Shown here piece by piece: positions 54,912-63,654 of a stretch of 64,000 nt of DNA. Under the pieces are notes generated by a model that had not been told where the DNA came from, did not search any database, and saw nothing but the letters and a program-made list of their open reading frames with translations. Source of the DNA: AP-15 sp963772965 (GTDB lineage Bacteria; Pseudomonadota; Alphaproteobacteria; ATCC43930; CGMCC-115725); contig CAVYZU010000012.1 of assembly GCA_963772965.1 (NCBI GenBank), forward strand, positions 62,001 through 126,000, read 5' to 3'. Position numbers and translations under genes: made by a program. Every line of letters begins with the position of its first letter. Position 1 is the first letter of the stretch.

Positions 54912-55184
54912 CTAGGGGCAGGTCGTGGTGGTTGTAGTCGTGGTCACACCATTCACGTCCGTCGTGGTCGTGGACTCACAATTACTTGAACCACCACCAA
55001 CATTGATCGACGCGGAGTTCTGCTGCACCGCGCCGTTGCCGGTGTTCTGATTTGTCTGGTGTACCAGCTGGCCGCAGTTGCCTACGCCGTTGATTTCTTC
55101 GCATTGTGACGACCAGAATGTTCCTGCCGATACCCCGCCCGCGCTCAGCGCAAGGATCATGCAAGCTGTCAGCACTATGCGCAT
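54912..55184 (-). CDS. small secreted protein with Thr-rich tail
   Basis: About 90 residues. Signal peptide MRIVLTACMILALSAGGVSAG, then a Cys-containing part (CEEINGVGNCGQLVHQTNQ), an Asn/Gly region, and a Thr-run tail ending TTTTTTTCP. GGGAG lies before the ATG at 55184. No domain recognised; may be cell-surface exposed. It separates denD from otnI. Confidence 0.6.
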   Translation of the reverse strand: MRIVLTACMILALSAGGVSAGTFWSSQCEEINGVGNCGQLVHQTNQNTGNGAVQQNSASINVGGGSSNCESTTTTDVNGVTTTTTTTTCP

Positions 55185-55266
55185 GTTCTTTGCTCCCATC
55201 GCTTCGTTACAACGACAAGCCAAACAGTAGTAGCACCTCTCCGTCAATTCGTCATTGTCAGCATCT

Positions 55267-56061
55267 TTACGTCGGCTCGCCCTTGATGCCGTAGCGAGCG
55301 GCCCAACCGAGCCCAGCGCGGGTCTCGCCCTTGGGGCGGTATTCACAGCCGATCCAGCCCGCATAGCCGATCTCGTCCAACAGATCGAACAGAAACGGGT
55401 AGTTGATCTCGCCGATATCGGGCTCGTGACGGCCGGGGTTGCCGGCAATCTGGATGTGGGGGTAACGGCCGGCGAGCGCGCGGATACGGTTCGCGAGATC
55501 GCCCTCCATGATCTGCACGTGATAGAGGTCGAGCTGAAGCTGCAGATTCGGGTGGCCGACGCGGTCGATGATCGCCATCGCCTGGGTTGTCGTATTCAGA
55601 AAATAGCCCGGAATGTCGCGGGTATTGATCGGCTCGATGATCACGGCGATACCTTCTGACGCAAGCCGTCCGGCGGCATGGCGCAAATTGGCGACATAGG
55701 CGCGTTCGGCCTCCGCGCGGTCATGGCCGTCTGGGACCAGCCCGGCCATGGCGTGCAACAGCCGGCACTTTGTCGCCTTGGCATAAACGAGCGCCGTGTC
55801 GACCCCGGCGCGAAACTCCGCCTCGCGCCCCGGCAACGCCGCCATGCCGCGTTCGCCCTTCCCCCAATCGCCGGGTGGCATGTTGAACAAGGCCTGCGTG
55901 AGCCCGTGTTTTTCGAGCTGGGCCGCGGCGGTCTCGGGGGGATGGTCATAGGCACCGAGATATTCGACCGCCTTGAACCCGCATTCGGCGGCCGCCGCGA
56001 AGCGGTCGAGAAACCCGATCTCCTGAAAAATAAAGCTCAGATTGGCGGCAAATTTCGGCAT
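55267..56061 (-). CDS. otnI: 2-oxo-tetronate isomerase OtnI (hydroxypyruvate isomerase family)
   Basis: 264 residues, TIM-barrel of the xylose-isomerase-like group. Landmarks: FAANLSFIFQEIGFLDRFAAAAECGFKAVEYL, IIEPINTRDIPGYFL (Glu), QLQLDLYHVQIMEGDL (Asp, His) and GWIGCEYRPKG (Glu). The enzyme interconverts 2-oxo- and 3-oxo-tetronate in the OtnK-OtnC route. It is divergent to otnK. The family is also annotated as Hyi, but context favours OtnI. Confidence 0.9.
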   Translation of the reverse strand: MPKFAANLSFIFQEIGFLDRFAAAAECGFKAVEYLGAYDHPPETAAAQLEKHGLTQALFNMPPGDWGKGERGMAALPGREAEFRAGVDTALVYAKATKCRLLHAMAGLVPDGHDRAEAERAYVANLRHAAGRLASEGIAVIIEPINTRDIPGYFLNTTTQAMAIIDRVGHPNLQLQLDLYHVQIMEGDLANRIRALAGRYPHIQIAGNPGRHEPDIGEINYPFLFDLLDEIGYAGWIGCEYRPKGETRAGLGWAARYGIKGEPT

Positions 56062-56173
56062 GAGGCGGGGCTCCCGGCTAAGGTCGATCAGGTGACTTAC
56101 CGGCTTGTTTGCCGCCGGCGCAACGGATCGCTAGTGTTTCCCGGCGCGCGAGGGAAGGCAAGGGAGGCGACGG

Positions 56174-57466
56174 ATGGGCGTCTTGTTGGGAGCGATCGCC
56201 GACGATTTCACCGGCGCCACCGATCTGTGCAACACCCTCGTCCGGCGCGGCATGCGCACAGTGCAACTGATCGATGTGCCACCGCCCAGCACCGAGATCC
56301 CCGATGCCGAGGCGGTGGTCGTGGCGCTGAAGAGCCGCACGATCCCGGCCGCCGAAGCGATCGACAAAAGCCTCGCCGCACTCGGTTGGCTGCAGCAGGC
56401 GGGGGCGCGGCAGATCCTGTTCAAATACTGCTCGACCTTTGATTCAACCGATGCCGGCAATATCGGCCCGGTCGCCGAGGCGCTGATGGCGGCGCTCGGG
56501 ACCGACTTCACCCTGTTTTGCCCGGCATTTCCAGAGGCCGGCCGCACCATCTACAAGGGTTATCTGTTTGTCGGCGACGTCTTGTTGTCGGAATCGGGGA
56601 TGCGCGACCATCCGCTGACGCCGATGCGCGATCCCTCTCTGGTGCGGGTATTGCAGCGGCAAAGCCAAGGCAAGGTAGGCCTCGTGCTGCATTACGACGT
56701 AGCGCGCGGGGCGGCGGCGATTGCCGACGCCTTTGGTTCGCTGCGGCTTGCCGGGTTTCAACACGCGATCGTGGACGCGATCGAAGATCATGATCTCGAA
56801 GCGATCGGCGAGGCCGCGGCCGATTTCAAACTGATTACCGGCGGCTCCGGCATCGCTCTCGGACTGCCGGACAATTTCCGCCGCGGCGGGCTGCTCGGGG
56901 ACGGCGCTGCGGCCGACACCCTGCCGCCGGTTGACGGACAGGCGGCGGTGTTGTCGGGGTCGTGCTCGACCGCAACCCAAGCTCAAGTCGCGTATTTCAG
57001 CGAACGCCGGCCGGTTTTTACGATCGACCCGATCGCCGCGGCCGAGGGCGGCCTCGCGGCACAGGCGCTGGCCTGGGCAAAGCCGCTCCTTGGAGAGAAA
57101 CCGATCCTGATTTCCGCGACGGCGCCGCCCGAGAAAGTCGCCGAAGCGCAGGCCCGGCTTGGCCGCGAGCGCGCCGGCACTGTGGTCGAAGAAACGCTGG
57201 CCGCGATCGCCCGCGACCTCGTTAGGCAGGGCGTGCGGCGGCTCGTCGTCGCCGGCGGCGAGACCGCGGGAGCGGTGGTACAGGCGCTGGGTGTCACCGG
57301 CCTGCGCATCGGGCGCCAGATCGATCCCGGCGTGCCGTGGACGGTAAGTATCCCGACGAGGCCCGGCGAACCCGCTTTGGCGCTGGCGCTCAAATCGGGC
57401 AATTTCGGCGCTCCCGATTTTTTCCTTCGCGCCTTTTCAGTGCTCAACGAGGCGATGGGGCAATAA
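56174..57466 (+). CDS. otnK: 3-oxo-tetronate kinase OtnK (DUF1537 family)
   Basis: 430 residues. N-terminal substrate domain starts LLGAIADDFTGATDLCNTLVRRGM; GNIGPVAEAL, FCPAFPEAGRTIYKGYLFV and DHPLTPMRDPSLVRVL follow. The C-terminal nucleotide-binding domain shows LSGSCSTATQAQVAYF, VVAGGETAGAVVQALGV, DPGVPWT and ALKSGNFGAPDFF. It phosphorylates 3-oxo-tetronate at C4. It is followed by a repeat and then otnC. Confidence 0.95.
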   Translation: MGVLLGAIADDFTGATDLCNTLVRRGMRTVQLIDVPPPSTEIPDAEAVVVALKSRTIPAAEAIDKSLAALGWLQQAGARQILFKYCSTFDSTDAGNIGPVAEALMAALGTDFTLFCPAFPEAGRTIYKGYLFVGDVLLSESGMRDHPLTPMRDPSLVRVLQRQSQGKVGLVLHYDVARGAAAIADAFGSLRLAGFQHAIVDAIEDHDLEAIGEAAADFKLITGGSGIALGLPDNFRRGGLLGDGAAADTLPPVDGQAAVLSGSCSTATQAQVAYFSERRPVFTIDPIAAAEGGLAAQALAWAKPLLGEKPILISATAPPEKVAEAQARLGRERAGTVVEETLAAIARDLVRQGVRRLVVAGGETAGAVVQALGVTGLRIGRQIDPGVPWTVSIPTRPGEPALALALKSGNFGAPDFFLRAFSVLNEAMGQ

Positions 57467-57476
57467 AAAGACTTCA

Positions 57477-57575
57477 ACACAAAGGACGCAGAGGATGCGC
57501 AGAGGGCGCGGAATTACACTTTTGCATTCGCGTGTTTCGCGAAACCTCTGCGATCTCCGCGTTAAAGCGTATTCT
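57477..57575. repeat. inverted repeat between otnK and otnC
   Basis: AACACAAAGGACGCAGAGGATGCGCAGAGG at the left (in parts) and CCTCTGCGATCTCCGCGTTAAA at the right are inverse copies of the 'AACGCGGAGATCGCAGAGG' repeat seen in many bacteria. They could fold into one long stem around TTCGCGTGTTTCGCGAA. It sits 10 bases after otnK and 15 before otnC, so it may influence the transcript. Confidence 0.7.
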
Positions 57576-57590
57576 TTGAAGGGATAGAGG

Positions 57591-58217
57591 ATGAGCGACG
57601 CGAAACTGCGCGAGGCGATCTGTACGATCGGCGCCTCGATCTTCAACCGCGGGCTGACCGCCGGGTCGTCGGGAAACATTAGCGTACGGGTCGAGGACGG
57701 CTGGGTGATGACGCCTACCAACGCCTCGCTCGGCCGGCTCGATCCGGCGCGCATTTCAAAGCTCGACGATTCCGGGCGGCTCATTTCGGGCGACCCGCCG
57801 ACCAAGGAAAGTTTTTTGCACCGCGTGATGTATCAGGAGCGCGCCCAAACCGGGGCGGTCGTCCATCTGCATTCGACCTACTCCGTCGCGGTCTCTTGCC
57901 TCGCCGAGATCGACCCCGCCGACGTGCTGCCGCCGATCACCGCCTATTACGTGATGCGGGTCGGCCGGCTGCCGCTCGTGCCTTATTTCAAACCCGGCGA
58001 TTTGACACTCGCCGAGGCAGTGCGCGGCTTTGCCGGCAAGCATCACGCGGTGCTGCTCGCCAATCACGGGCCGGTCGTCGCCGGCTCAAACCTTGACGCC
58101 GCGGTCAACGCCATCGAGGAACTAGAGGAGACCGCCAAACTCTATCTGCTGTTGCGCGGCGCCAAGACCCGCTTTTTGACGCGCGCGCAAGTCGAGGAGC
58201 TTGAAACCGCCAGCTGA
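57591..58217 (+). CDS. otnC: 3-oxo-tetronate 4-phosphate decarboxylase OtnC (class II aldolase family)
   Basis: 208 residues. Class II aldolase/adducin fold: LTAGSSGNISVRVEDG (phosphate loop), PTNASLGRLDP, TKESFLHRVMYQ (catalytic Glu), and zinc His residues in VVHLHSTYSVAVS and LLANHGPVVAG. It gives dihydroxyacetone phosphate and CO2. Placed after otnK, it completes the route from D-erythronate. Confidence 0.93.
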   Translation: MSDAKLREAICTIGASIFNRGLTAGSSGNISVRVEDGWVMTPTNASLGRLDPARISKLDDSGRLISGDPPTKESFLHRVMYQERAQTGAVVHLHSTYSVAVSCLAEIDPADVLPPITAYYVMRVGRLPLVPYFKPGDLTLAEAVRGFAGKHHAVLLANHGPVVAGSNLDAAVNAIEELEETAKLYLLLRGAKTRFLTRAQVEELETAS

Positions 58218-58328
58218 TATCCCGGGGTTCGCGAAGCTGCCGCGTTTGCGACGGCGACGCTGTTGGCCAGTCTCAGTTGAGCTCCTTCGTGGTTAGATAT
58301 AGTATTGCGAAAATAACGGGAGGGGGAG

Positions 58329-59576
58329 ATGAAACGGATCGGGGGCTTGGCGCTGGCGGGCTTGCTGGCGGGATCGGTGACGCTATCGATCGCACGCGCC
58401 GCGGAGCCGATCAAGATCGGCTTTAGCATAGAGCAGACCGGGCCCTTTGCCGTTGTCGGCAAGACCGGGCTGCTGGCCTTCAAGATCTGGCAAGATCAGA
58501 TCAATGCCGAAGGCGGCTTGCTCGGCCGGCCGGTCAAGCTGGTCTATTATGACGACCAGAGCAATCCGGCGCTGGTGCCGGCGATCTACACCAAGCTGAT
58601 CGACATCGACAAGGTTGACCTGTTGATTTCGAGCTACGGCACCAATCTTGTTGTGCCGGCAATGCCGGTCGCGATCTCGCATAACCGGCTGTTCTTCGGT
58701 CTGTTCGCGCTAGCGGCCAACGACAATTTCCATTATCCGAAATACTTCTCGATGTTGCCCTTCGGCCCCCAACCGGTAAAGACCTTCGCCGAGGGTTGGT
58801 TCGACCTGGCGGCGGCGTAGAACCCGAAGCCGAAGACGGTGGCGATCGTGGCCGCCGATGCCGAATTTCAGCACAAGGCCGCGGAAAGCGCGCGTGAGCA
58901 CGCAAAGGAGAAGGGGATCGAGATCGTGTACGATCGCGCCTATCCTCCGGCCACGGTCGACTTTACGCCGATTGTTCACGCCGTGCAGGCAGCACAGCCG
59001 GATCTGGTCTACATCGCCTCCTATCCTTCGGACACGGTCGGCATCCTCCGTTCGGTCGGCGAACTCGGCCTCAACGCCAAAATGATCGGCGGCGGTCTTG
59101 CCGGACTGGCGGCGGCAGCGATCAAGATGCAGCTCGGCGAGGCGACCAACGGCATCGTCAATGTCGATTTGTGGGAGCCGGTTCCGACAATGCAATTCCC
59201 TGGCGTCATGAATTTCATCAAGAAATACCAGGCAAAGGCACCGGCCGAAGGGGTCGACCTGCTTGGCTATTTCTTGCCGCCATTTGCCTACAGCGAATTG
59301 CAGATCCTCGGGGACGCGATCACCGCAACCAAGAGTCTCGACAACGACAAGCTCGCCGAATACATGCACTCGCACCCGTTCCACACTATTGAGGGCGACA
59401 TCGCCTTCGGGCCCGACGGCGAATCGACCCAGGCGCGGCCGATCTGGGTGCAGTATCACGGCATCAAGGGGCACGATGTCGAGCAGTTTCGTGGCTCCAA
59501 GACCGTCACGATCCTGGCGCCGCCGCAATACAAGACCGGCGATCTGGTCTATCCGTACAGCGACGCGCGGAAATAG
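58329..59576 (+). pseudogene. ABC-type substrate-binding protein (branched-chain amino-acid type) with an in-frame amber codon
   Basis: Signal peptide (MKRIGGLALAGLLAGSVTLSIARA), then the Peripla_BP_6 fold: IKIGFSIEQTGPFAVVGKTG, VKLVYYDDQSNPALVPAIYTKLID. At 58818-58820 a TAG stops the frame after WFDLAAA. The same frame resumes with NPKPKTVAIVAADAEFQ and runs to the expected C-terminus at 59576, so a single substitution (probably CAG to TAG) explains it. Total length about 415 residues would be normal for the family. Position after otnC suggests uptake of a sugar acid (inference). No permease genes follow. Confidence 0.85.
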
Positions 59577-59702
59577 GCTCGGCACCCGTCATTCGCGGAC
59601 AAAGGTCGGCTTCCGATGCCGTACTTTCGTTAACGATGAAGTCCGGCCGCACACCGGCCAACTGCTTCGATTAGCAATCAGCAAGCGCGGCGACGGTCGG
59701 GT

Positions 59703-61160
59703 GTGGCTCCGTACCCGGCAGCGGCGCTTGCTTGCGTTGCGGCGATCACCGCCGTCCGGTTGGCATGGCTCGCGGTGCAGCCCGCCGACCTCTATCCCGA
59801 CGAGGCGCAATACTGGTTTTGGGCAAAGCACCTTGCCTGGGGGTATTATTCGAAGCCGCCGCTCGTTGCCTGGCTGATCGCATTGACGACTTGGCTATTC
59901 GGCGACAGCGAATTTGCCGTTCGGCTGCCCGCACCCCTGCTGCAGGCCCTCACTGCGGCAATCGTCTATGCGATTGGGGCGCGGCTCTATGGAGCCCGCA
60001 TCGCTTTCTGGTCGGCAATCGCCTATGCGACGCTGCCCGGCGTGTCGGTGTCGGGTTTTATTATGTCCACCGATGCCGCCCTGTTGCCGTGTTGGGCCGC
60101 GGCACTCTATGCATTTATTCGGGCGCGCGCTAAAGATAAGTGGCGCTGGTGGATTGCGGCGAGCATCGCAGTCGGGCTCGGGTTGCTCGCCAAATATGCC
60201 ATGGCGTACTGGATATTGTCGGCGCTGGGTTTTATCGCGCTGTTGCGTTCGGAGCACCGGCATCTAAGGCGGCTGCTTGTGGCGATCGGTATCGCTCTTG
60301 CGATCTATTCCCCGAATTTGTGGTGGAACTGGTCCAATGGGTTTGTCAGCTACCTGCACACCCGCGACAATGCCGAACTTGGCGGATCGCTTTTCCACCC
60401 AACTGCGCTCCTCGCTTTCTTCGGATCGCAATTCGGCGTCTTCGGGCCGGCGCTGTTCGCCGGGCTGATCGCATTGATGGCGCAGCCGCGTATCCTAACC
60501 GAGCCGCGAGCCTGCCTGCTCGCGGTCTTTGCTCTGCCGACTTTGGCGATGATGCTGCTGGTCAGCCTGTTGTCGCGCGCCGAACCCAACTGGGCCGCGC
60601 CGGCTTACGTTTCAGCGACGGTATTGGTGACGGCGTGGGCATTGCAGCAGGGTTGGCGCAAGGCGGTGGTCTTTTCCATCGCGATCAACGCGACGGCGGC
60701 GGTGGCGATCTTCGCCGCTTATCCGACATTGACGGCATTCGGAATGGAATTGCCGGCAAAGTACGACCCGCTAGAACGGTTGCGCGGCTGGCGCGAATTA
60801 GGCCAACAGGTCGGCGGGGAACTTGCCCGCCATCCCGGATTTACGCTTTTCGCCGATGACCGCGAGCTGGTGGCGGCACTGATCTACTACGTGCACCCGC
60901 ACCCCTTCGACGCCGTTAAATGGGAGCTGCTGGGGCGCGTCAAGGACCAGTGGGACCTGACCAATGATATGCGCAAACATCTGGGCGGCAATTTTATGTT
61001 GGTGTCGCGCTTCCCGAACCTCGCGGCCGAAATGCGCCCGAGCTTCGCCGCGCTCGATCCATTGGCCCCGATACAAATCAAGGTCGGGCCGGGGCAAACC
61101 CGGACCTACGGAGTCTATCTCGCCTACGGCTTCAAGGGTTATCCGCAATACCGCCGCTGA
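59703..61160 (+). CDS. GT39-family (ArnT-like) glycosyltransferase
   Basis: 485 residues from a GTG start, with about 10-11 membrane segments. The first periplasmic loop has the family's acidic motif YPDEAQYWFWAKHLAWGYYSKPPL; KYDPLERLRGWRELGQQV and DDRELVAALIYYV lie in the C-terminal soluble part. Enzymes of this class move sugars from undecaprenyl-phosphate onto lipids or proteins; the acceptor is unknown. Its 3' end overlaps the convergent GT39 gene by 29 bases. Confidence 0.85.
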   Translation: MAPYPAAALACVAAITAVRLAWLAVQPADLYPDEAQYWFWAKHLAWGYYSKPPLVAWLIALTTWLFGDSEFAVRLPAPLLQALTAAIVYAIGARLYGARIAFWSAIAYATLPGVSVSGFIMSTDAALLPCWAAALYAFIRARAKDKWRWWIAASIAVGLGLLAKYAMAYWILSALGFIALLRSEHRHLRRLLVAIGIALAIYSPNLWWNWSNGFVSYLHTRDNAELGGSLFHPTALLAFFGSQFGVFGPALFAGLIALMAQPRILTEPRACLLAVFALPTLAMMLLVSLLSRAEPNWAAPAYVSATVLVTAWALQQGWRKAVVFSIAINATAAVAIFAAYPTLTAFGMELPAKYDPLERLRGWRELGQQVGGELARHPGFTLFADDRELVAALIYYVHPHPFDAVKWELLGRVKDQWDLTNDMRKHLGGNFMLVSRFPNLAAEMRPSFAALDPLAPIQIKVGPGQTRTYGVYLAYGFKGYPQYRR

Positions 61161-62790
61161 CCGCGCGCAGCCGATGGCCGAGATAGAGCGGCAATGCAAG
61201 TGCCGGCCGGCCGTCATGCAGTACGGTTACCGGCGGCAGCGGCTCGATCGTCTCGAACAGCTTGCCAAAGCGGGCACTGATCTCGGCGGCCGTGCTGCGC
61301 GGCGCGATGATCAGCACATCCCAGCCGACATAAGCCGCTAGCGGCGCGATGATCCCATACTGGCGCGGGTCCGGGCCGAGACATAGGACCCGCGTCCGAC
61401 CTCCGAGCGCGTAGTCGATCTTTCCGGCTTCGAGCCAGCGCGTCGCCGCCACAACCAGCCGCGGGCGATCCAGCAGCCCGCGTGCCGCAAGCTCGTCGGG
61501 GAGCGACGTCCAGTCGACGGCGGCCATGGTTGGGTCTTGGTGCGCCGGGAAATAGGGGACGAGCCCCGCTGACCAATCAAATCGCACTGCGCCGGCGAAA
61601 AGACCCGTCGCGACGACGACAAAAACCCCGGTCGCGATAGCGGCGCGGCGGATACGGCAACTCTGGGGCCAGCGGCGCGCAATCGCATCGCCGAGCAACG
61701 GCACCAGCATCAGATAGCCGGGTGCGGTCCAGTGGAACAGGATGTGGCTCCACAGCGCGATCAGGGTAAAGAACACGATCGGCGGCAGCGCCAGACAGAC
61801 CAGCAGCCAGCTGTTCCGGTCGGCCGGACCGCGGCGCAGCGCGCCGATCCCGCAGCACACCAACGGCAACCAGATCCACGGCAAGAAAAAGACGGCGGCG
61901 CCGGCGAGCGCGGCTAATGGCCCGAATGGGAAAAAATGACCGCTGGCACGACCGCCTTGAAACAGAAACGAAATCCAGCCGTGTCGCGCGTTCCAGATCA
62001 GCACCGGTGAAAACAGGAGCAGCGCGAAGAGGCCGGCGACGTAGGGGTGCGGCCGCAATAGCCAGCGCCGGCCGACCGGCTCGGTCGACAAAAATAAGAA
62101 CGCGGCGGCGATCGTCAGCGCTGCCGAGTATTTCGAGGACAGCGCCAGCCCAGCGCAGAGTCCGGCCGCGATCCACCAGCCCCACGCCGCGCGTTCCCGC
62201 GCCGGCAATGCTTTGATCAGGCACAGAGCCGCGCCGAGCAGCGCCGCCATTAACGGGCCGTCGGGTAGGACCCAGCTAGCGGAGGTGATGCCGAGCACCG
62301 GGGCGGCGTTGAGCACCGCGGCAGCCCACAGACCGGCGCGCTCGTCGAACAGTGCCGCCGTCAGCCGGTACATCAGCACCGTCGATACGACGAAGAGCGC
62401 GATGAACGGCAGCCGCACGATTACGGGGCTGTCGCGCCCGGCGAGATGCGCCGCGCCCCAGGCCATCCACCAGGCGATCGGGGGATGATCGAAATAGCTG
62501 AGCTGCCACTCGCGCCCGGCCGCGACCATGTAGCTTTCGTCGATGCCGAGCCCTAGCGCGGCGGCAAACGCCAGTCGCAGCGCAAATGAGCCTGATATCA
62601 GCAAGATCAGCGCACCCGGCGGCGTCTTCACCCACGCGATAGCGGTTGCGCTCCATCGGCGCGGATAGCCGGCGGTAGGGAAAACCTCGATAGGAGCCGT
62701 TATCCCGTCATACCGGCGAAGGCCGGTATCCATGGCCGGAGTGGGTCCCGGCCTCCGCCGGGAAGACCGAGGTTTAAGCCACGGCATCAA
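61132..62790 (-). CDS. GT39-family glycosyltransferase
   Basis: 552 residues as read, with about 10 membrane segments. The acidic motif is LGIDESYMVAAGREWQLSYFDHPPIAWW. Residues 1-40 (RRRPGPTPAMDTGLRRYDG) are the translation of an intergenic palindromic repeat, so the true start may be farther downstream, for example a GTG before KTPPGALILLISGSF. The membrane body and C-terminal soluble domain look complete. The acceptor is unknown; a paralogue faces it on the opposite strand. Confidence 0.82.
   Translation of the reverse strand: MMPWLKPRSSRRRPGPTPAMDTGLRRYDGITAPIEVFPTAGYPRRWSATAIAWVKTPPGALILLISGSFALRLAFAAALGLGIDESYMVAAGREWQLSYFDHPPIAWWMAWGAAHLAGRDSPVIVRLPFIALFVVSTVLMYRLTAALFDERAGLWAAAVLNAAPVLGITSASWVLPDGPLMAALLGAALCLIKALPARERAAWGWWIAAGLCAGLALSSKYSAALTIAAAFLFLSTEPVGRRWLLRPHPYVAGLFALLLFSPVLIWNARHGWISFLFQGGRASGHFFPFGPLAALAGAAVFFLPWIWLPLVCCGIGALRRGPADRNSWLLVCLALPPIVFFTLIALWSHILFHWTAPGYLMLVPLLGDAIARRWPQSCRIRRAAIATGVFVVVATGLFAGAVRFDWSAGLVPYFPAHQDPTMAAVDWTSLPDELAARGLLDRPRLVVAATRWLEAGKIDYALGGRTRVLCLGPDPRQYGIIAPLAAYVGWDVLIIAPRSTAAEISARFGKLFETIEPLPPVTVLHDGRPALALPLYLGHRLRAVSGGIADNP
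62706..62769. repeat. palindromic repeat at the 5' end of the GT39 gene
   Basis: CGTCATACCGGCGAAGGCCG with GTATCCATGG, then GGGTCCCGGCCTCCGCCGGGA. The first module is a hairpin (ATACCGGC..GCCGGTAT). Same general family as 9220-9319. Confidence 0.75.
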
Positions 62791-62829
62791 AGGCGTTCGC
62801 TGCCGGCTCTAACCAGAGCTCAGGCTGCC

Positions 62830-63621
62830 TCACCGCGGGCGGAAATATTCCTCGTAGGGGGTATCGTTCTTAATCAGCTGACCCCCATCGACGGTCAACG
62901 CGATGCCGGTGATCATGCGGGCGGCATCGCCGGCGAGAAACAGGATCGGGTCGGCGATGTCTTCGGGTTCGCACATCCGCCCCAATGGGATTTTTCGGCC
63001 GCGCTCGGCTTTGGATTCGGCGCTTGGCAAGGCTCCCCCAAACGCGGTCGCGGTGGCTCCCGGGCAGACCGCGTTGACCCGAATGTGATCAGGGGCGAGT
63101 TCGTAGGCGGCGTGCCGCGTCAATCCCAGCAGCCCGGCCTTGGAGGCCGAGTAGTTTGCAGTGCCGCCGAACGAGATGCGCAGGCCGGCGACCGAAGCGA
63201 TGTTGACGATGGCGCCGCCACCACGCGCCCGCAAATGAGGCAATACCGCCTGAATGCCGTTGAAAGCGCCGGTCAGGTTCACCGAAATGACGCGGTCCCA
63301 ATCCTCAGCGCCCATATCGGCAATCATCCGCCGCACCGTGACACCCGCTCCTTTGACGAGGATGTCGATGCCGCCGGCCTTGGTCGCAACGTCGGTGGCG
63401 ATCGCGGAAAAGCCGATGCGATCGGTTACGTCGAGCGGATACGCGGTCGCCTTGCCGCGGTTTCCGGCGATTTCGTCGGCCACTCGCTCGGCCGCGTCGG
63501 CGTCGCGGTCGACCACCGCCACATAGGCTCCGGCCTCGACGAAGGCGCGGCAGGTCGCTGCGCCAATGCCGTTGCCGCCGCCGGTCACGATCGCGACCTT
63601 TCCGGCAAAATCGTCAGCCAT
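62830..63621 (-). CDS. SDR family oxidoreductase
   Basis: 263 residues. Start MADDFAGKVAIVTGGGNGIGAAT with cofactor motif TGGGNGIG. The structural motif reads LVKGAGVTV where NNAG is usual. The catalytic set lies in NIASVAGLRISFGG and YSASKAGLLGLTRHAAYEL; PGATATAF and VDGGQLIKND follow. Substrate unknown. Divergence between KGAG and NNAG removes the Asn often involved in the proton relay. Confidence 0.88.
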   Translation of the reverse strand: MADDFAGKVAIVTGGGNGIGAATCRAFVEAGAYVAVVDRDADAAERVADEIAGNRGKATAYPLDVTDRIGFSAIATDVATKAGGIDILVKGAGVTVRRMIADMGAEDWDRVISVNLTGAFNGIQAVLPHLRARGGGAIVNIASVAGLRISFGGTANYSASKAGLLGLTRHAAYELAPDHIRVNAVCPGATATAFGGALPSAESKAERGRKIPLGRMCEPEDIADPILFLAGDAARMITGIALTVDGGQLIKNDTPYEEYFRPR

Positions 63622-63654
63622 CCCGTCCCTCCTTCGTGGCACCCGAAGTGCAGC

